A stretch of 8,360 bases of DNA. Source: Chloroflexi bacterium RBG_16_57_11. Its GTDB lineage: Bacteria; Chloroflexota; Anaerolineae; Anaerolineales; UBA4823. Location: positions 1 to 8,360 of the forward strand of contig MGNS01000163.1 of assembly GCA_001795165.1 (NCBI GenBank). The letters run 5' to 3'. Shown piece after piece: positions 5,998 to 8,360 of this stretch; position 1 is the first letter of the stretch, and each line of letters begins with the position of its first letter. The notes beneath the pieces were generated by a model. That model did not search any database, had not been told where the DNA came from, and worked only from the letters and a program-made list of their open reading frames with translations. The position numbers and the translations under genes are program-made.

Positions 5998-7830
5998 ATG
6001 ATTTCTTTTATTTCTAGCTGCCGATCCAGCTTCCTGATCCACCTGAGCCAGCGATCCAGGTTAATCATCGCCGCCTTCCTCATAGCCATCTATTGTTTGA
6101 TGGCCGCTGGCTGGTTATTTCCTGCACAGGCCAGGGTTCTTGGACCAGAGGATCCACCCGATCCGAACGGGCCAGAGATCGCAGCCACACCGGTCATTCC
6201 GCCTCAGCTAAAAAAGCCAGTCATGCCCGCAAAACCAACCGGCGCCGATCTTGGCTCGATCACATGGTGGGGAGTATGCCTGGCCTGCCATGGCGACAAG
6301 GGCCAGGGGCTGACCGATGAGTGGCGCGAGCTGGCCTTCGGGGAGGATATGAACTGCTGGAAATCTAAATGCCACGCCTCCAACCACCCTCCTGAGGGCT
6401 TCTACCTCATCCGCCAGGTTCCACCGGCCATCGGTCCGGGCACCTTGAAGCGCTTCGTCACCGCCGTCGATCTGCAGCACTACCTGAAGGAGAAAATGCC
6501 GTGGTGGAAACCCGGCTCACTCAGTGAGGATGAAGCCTGGCAGTTGACCGCTTACCTGCTTCGCTCCAACTCCCTGCTACCGGTCGGAGAGGAATTGGCT
6601 ATCGACCAGGCGAACTTCCTGGCGGTGCACCTGCCTGTCCGCCAGGTCCAGGATGAGCGCGGCTGGCAAATCATCCTGGTAGGCACCCTCAGCCTGGCAG
6701 CGGTTGGATTGTACAGCCTGGGTAAGCGAACACTGATCGGCAGGGTAAATGGCTCGATCAGCAATCAAAACGAAGGATCCGCTCGACTCAAACAGCCTGC
6801 AAGACCGTCCTTCTTCCACCACCTTCACCCGCCCAGCATCCCGCTTCCACAAGCGCGCTGGCGGTACACACTTGGCGCGGGCGGTCTGGCAGTTTTCTTT
6901 TCGCTCGTGGTGGTGGTTACTGGCATCCTGGAAATGTTCTTCTACATCCCCACCCCTGAGCAGGCCGGATCTTCGATCCAGGTCATCAGCTATTCAATTC
7001 CATATGGGATGCTTGTGAGGGGTTTGCACTTCTGGGCTGCCCAGGCCCTGGTGGTTGTGGCGGTGATCCACCTGCTGCGGGTGGTGTTGACCGGAGCGTT
7101 TATGCCACCGCGGCGCTTCAATTACCTGCTTGGGCTCGGGTTGCTGGTAATTATCCTGTTCCTCGACTTTACGGGCTATGTCCTGCGTTGGGATGAGGGC
7201 ATCCGCTGGGCGCTTATGGTCGGCACTAACTTGCTGAAAACCATCCCTGTGGTTGGCCTGGCGCTTTACGGGTTCGTCGTCGGTGGAGAGGCCCCCGGCC
7301 TGGCCACTTTGAACCGCTTTTATGCCTGGCATATCTTCGGTCTGACCTTGTTCCTGATCGCAGTTGGCGTCTGGCACCTCTTTCGCGTCCGGAGGGATGG
7401 CGGGATCGCCACCCCTTCCCCCGAGTTGCGCTCAGACTCGCGCCGTATCACCCGTGATGAGCTGGTGCGTCGCGAGGTGCTGGCGATGGCTTTGGCGACC
7501 GGCGGTTTGATCCTGGCTGCCACCCTGTTCATGCCACCAATTGCACCGCCGATATCCGATCCACCTACCATCCTGACCGAAGAAGTGCGCGCCCCATGGT
7601 TCTTTTTGTGGATCCAACAGCTTCTGCGCCACGGTGGAGCCTTCTGGATGGGTGTGGGCATCCCATTGGGCGCGCTCGTTATCCTCATTCTTTTACCTTA
7701 CATCAATAAGCCCGTGCCCGATGACCAGCGTGGACGCTGGCTTCCTCGGGCCGGTCGGCTCGCGCAAATCATTGCGATCGGCGTCGTCCTGGCCTGGCTG
7801 GCGCTGACCGTCCTTGAGATGCTCGAATGA
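5998..7830 (+). CDS. Fused cytochrome c / cytochrome b subunit of a bc-type quinol oxidoreductase
   Basis: A 610-residue membrane subunit that should oxidise menaquinol and pass electrons via the Rieske protein to its own c-type domain. An N-terminal anchor (about 21-43) leads to a periplasmic domain with CLACH (94-98) and CWKSKCH (120-126), possibly two c hemes, and a candidate ligand Met167 in KMP. A helix (223-242) returns to the cytoplasm. A b6-like part follows with b-heme ligands His344/His358 (HX13H) and His445/His460 (HX14H, as in b6). A subunit IV-like part (about 490-608) has three helices. The nine predicted helices place the c domain and the Qo loop on the periplasmic side. Odd points: Qo motif APWF (532-535) without Glu, and GYVLRWDE where GYxLPW is usual. 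The ATG has only a weak ribosome-like GGATGAG. It overlaps the Rieske gene by 4 bp (ATGA). Confidence 0.92.
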   Translation: MISFISSCRSSFLIHLSQRSRLIIAAFLIAIYCLMAAGWLFPAQARVLGPEDPPDPNGPEIAATPVIPPQLKKPVMPAKPTGADLGSITWWGVCLACHGDKGQGLTDEWRELAFGEDMNCWKSKCHASNHPPEGFYLIRQVPPAIGPGTLKRFVTAVDLQHYLKEKMPWWKPGSLSEDEAWQLTAYLLRSNSLLPVGEELAIDQANFLAVHLPVRQVQDERGWQIILVGTLSLAAVGLYSLGKRTLIGRVNGSISNQNEGSARLKQPARPSFFHHLHPPSIPLPQARWRYTLGAGGLAVFFSLVVVVTGILEMFFYIPTPEQAGSSIQVISYSIPYGMLVRGLHFWAAQALVVVAVIHLLRVVLTGAFMPPRRFNYLLGLGLLVIILFLDFTGYVLRWDEGIRWALMVGTNLLKTIPVVGLALYGFVVGGEAPGLATLNRFYAWHIFGLTLFLIAVGVWHLFRVRRDGGIATPSPELRSDSRRITRDELVRREVLAMALATGGLILAATLFMPPIAPPISDPPTILTEEVRAPWFFLWIQQLLRHGGAFWMGVGIPLGALVILILLPYINKPVPDDQRGRWLPRAGRLAQIIAIGVVLAWLALTVLEMLE

Positions 7831-8246
7831 CCGAGGATATCTCCCGACGCAGCTTCTTAAAACTGGCCGTCCAGGGGCTGGTCGCGATAAGCGGATTGCT
7901 GGCGCTTGACGGCTTGAGGCGCTATTTAAGCTTCAAACCTGCTCCACCTCCACCGAAGCGCTTCGAAATCGGGCCAGAATCCGATTATCCACCTGGCACG
8001 CGACTGGTACTGCCGGAAATCCCGGCCGTCTTGATCCACGACCAGGATGGCTACCACGCTCTGAGCCTGGTTTGTACCCACCTTGGATGCGTCGTCGAGC
8101 GGCAGGTCGACGTATACGCCTGCAATTGCCATGGCTCACGTTATGACAAGAGCGGGAAGGTCACTCGCGGCCCGGCGATCCACTCTCTGCCGGTTTTCCA
8201 GGTCGAGCGCAACCAGGATGGGAGACTGGTAATCCTGAAGGGATAG
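7827..8246 (+). CDS. Rieske [2Fe-2S] iron-sulfur protein of the bc complex
   Basis: A 139-residue Rieske subunit that takes the first electron from quinol at the Qo site. A twin-arginine-type signal/anchor SRRSFLK (6-12) and a hydrophobic helix (about 13-29) tether it to the membrane. A Pro-rich hinge (38-43, PAPPPP) precedes the cluster domain. Cluster ligands lie in CTHLGC (Cys83, His85) and CNCHGSRYD (Cys99, His102), with Cys88 and Cys101 placed for the stabilising disulfide. Ser104 and Tyr106, which raise the cluster potential in characterised Rieske proteins, are both present. The GPA segment (115-117) matches the Pro loop. It is shorter than mitochondrial-type Rieske proteins and is a compact version. 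The ATG lies in the ATGA overlap with the cytochrome gene, so the two subunits are translated together. Electrons should pass on to the fused c domain. Confidence 0.94.
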   Translation: MTEDISRRSFLKLAVQGLVAISGLLALDGLRRYLSFKPAPPPPKRFEIGPESDYPPGTRLVLPEIPAVLIHDQDGYHALSLVCTHLGCVVERQVDVYACNCHGSRYDKSGKVTRGPAIHSLPVFQVERNQDGRLVILKG

Positions 8247-8274
8247 AATCAATCAGTACGAACGGGGTAGCTCC

Positions 8275-8291
8275 ACAGTAAACGATACTGT
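8275..8291 (+). terminator. Weak stem-loop after the Rieske gene
   Basis: ACAGTA (8275-8280) and TACTGT (8286-8291) form a perfect 6-bp stem with a 5-nt loop, 29 bp past the Rieske stop. The stem is AT-rich and no U run follows, so it would be a poor terminator. Partial read-through to the next gene is likely. It may instead be a small operator. Confidence 0.25.
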
Positions 8292-8294
8292 TGG

Positions 8295-8360
8295 CGAATT
8301 CATATATCTCTAATTCGGGTACAATCTGCCTAAATTCTTGCTGGTAGCCGAGGAGGTTGA
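8295..8360 (+). promoter_or_regulatory. Promoter-like region and Shine-Dalgarno of the next gene
   Basis: TACAAT (8320-8325) matches the -10 consensus at five of six positions, but I see no good -35 at normal spacing. An inverted repeat CGAATT-N11-AATTCG (8295-8317) lies directly upstream and could be an operator. The window closes with AGGAGGT (8351-8357), a near-perfect ribosome site, so a rightward gene should start within a few bases beyond 8360. Its product cannot be seen. Confidence 0.4.

Noticed and set aside
6994..7688. Long leftward open frames opposite the cytochrome b gene
   Set aside because: They are shadows of a GC-rich membrane-protein gene. Their translations are rich in Gln, Arg and His with no domain.
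82..8282. Shared ACAGTAAA word at 82-89 and 8275-8282, both upstream of gene starts
   Set aside because: Eight identical bases are expected by chance at this window size, and the two contexts differ beyond the word.
1..8360. Mobile element, CRISPR, tRNA or defence system
   Set aside because: No transposase or integrase motifs, no regularly spaced repeats, no tRNA-like cloverleaf and no defence-type domain were found on either strand.

Overview
The window looks like a chromosomal segment of a Chloroflexota bacterium, probably Anaerolineae-like. This is inferred from the Cys-Gly-Gly lipoprotein followed by a long Ala/Pro/Thr/Gln/Glu linker on the solute-binding protein, the fused cytochrome c/b subunit with a Rieske protein, and the mix of ATG, GTG and TTG starts. 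No rRNA or tRNA gene, transposase, CRISPR array or defence gene is visible. Nothing here amounts to a wholly new system. The most unusual parts are the cytochrome complex and the shared control region beside it.

Left part (1-1567). A small rightward PlsC-type acyltransferase (142-720) is preceded by a hairpin and by a palindrome overlapping a -10-like box. It converges on a leftward gene for a secreted Gly/Met-rich protein (808-1374), and a 14-bp perfect stem-loop between them should terminate transcription. The 193 bp upstream of the secreted-protein gene carry short imperfect repeats and one exact 10-bp direct repeat.

Central part (1568-5635). Four tightly packed leftward genes encode an ABC importer of the polyamine/opine family: lipoprotein receptor, ATPase, and two six-helix permeases. 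The receptor has long recognisable stretches of enterobacterial YdcS, so I name the set ydcS-ydcT-ydcU-ydcV. The aldehyde dehydrogenase (ydcW/patD) that follows these genes in E. coli is absent. Gene junctions are +3, -4 and -11 bp, which indicates one translationally coupled operon.

Control region (5636-5997, 362 bp). It separates the ydc operon from a rightward respiratory operon. It holds a near-consensus leftward sigma-70 promoter, a 10-bp palindrome, a CRP/FNR-like inverted repeat and a rightward promoter. The predicted ydcS transcript has a leader of about 225 nt containing a bipartite stem-loop.

Right part (5998-8360). The first gene encodes a 610-residue polypeptide: membrane anchor, periplasmic c-type cytochrome domain with CXXCH and CX4CH motifs, another membrane helix, and a full-length cytochrome b (b6-like part plus subunit IV-like part). 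It overlaps a Rieske iron-sulfur gene by 4 bp. Together they should form a menaquinol-oxidising bc-type complex. The usual Qo-site PEWY glutamate is missing (APWF instead). The window ends at a strong Shine-Dalgarno sequence for another rightward gene that starts beyond position 8360.
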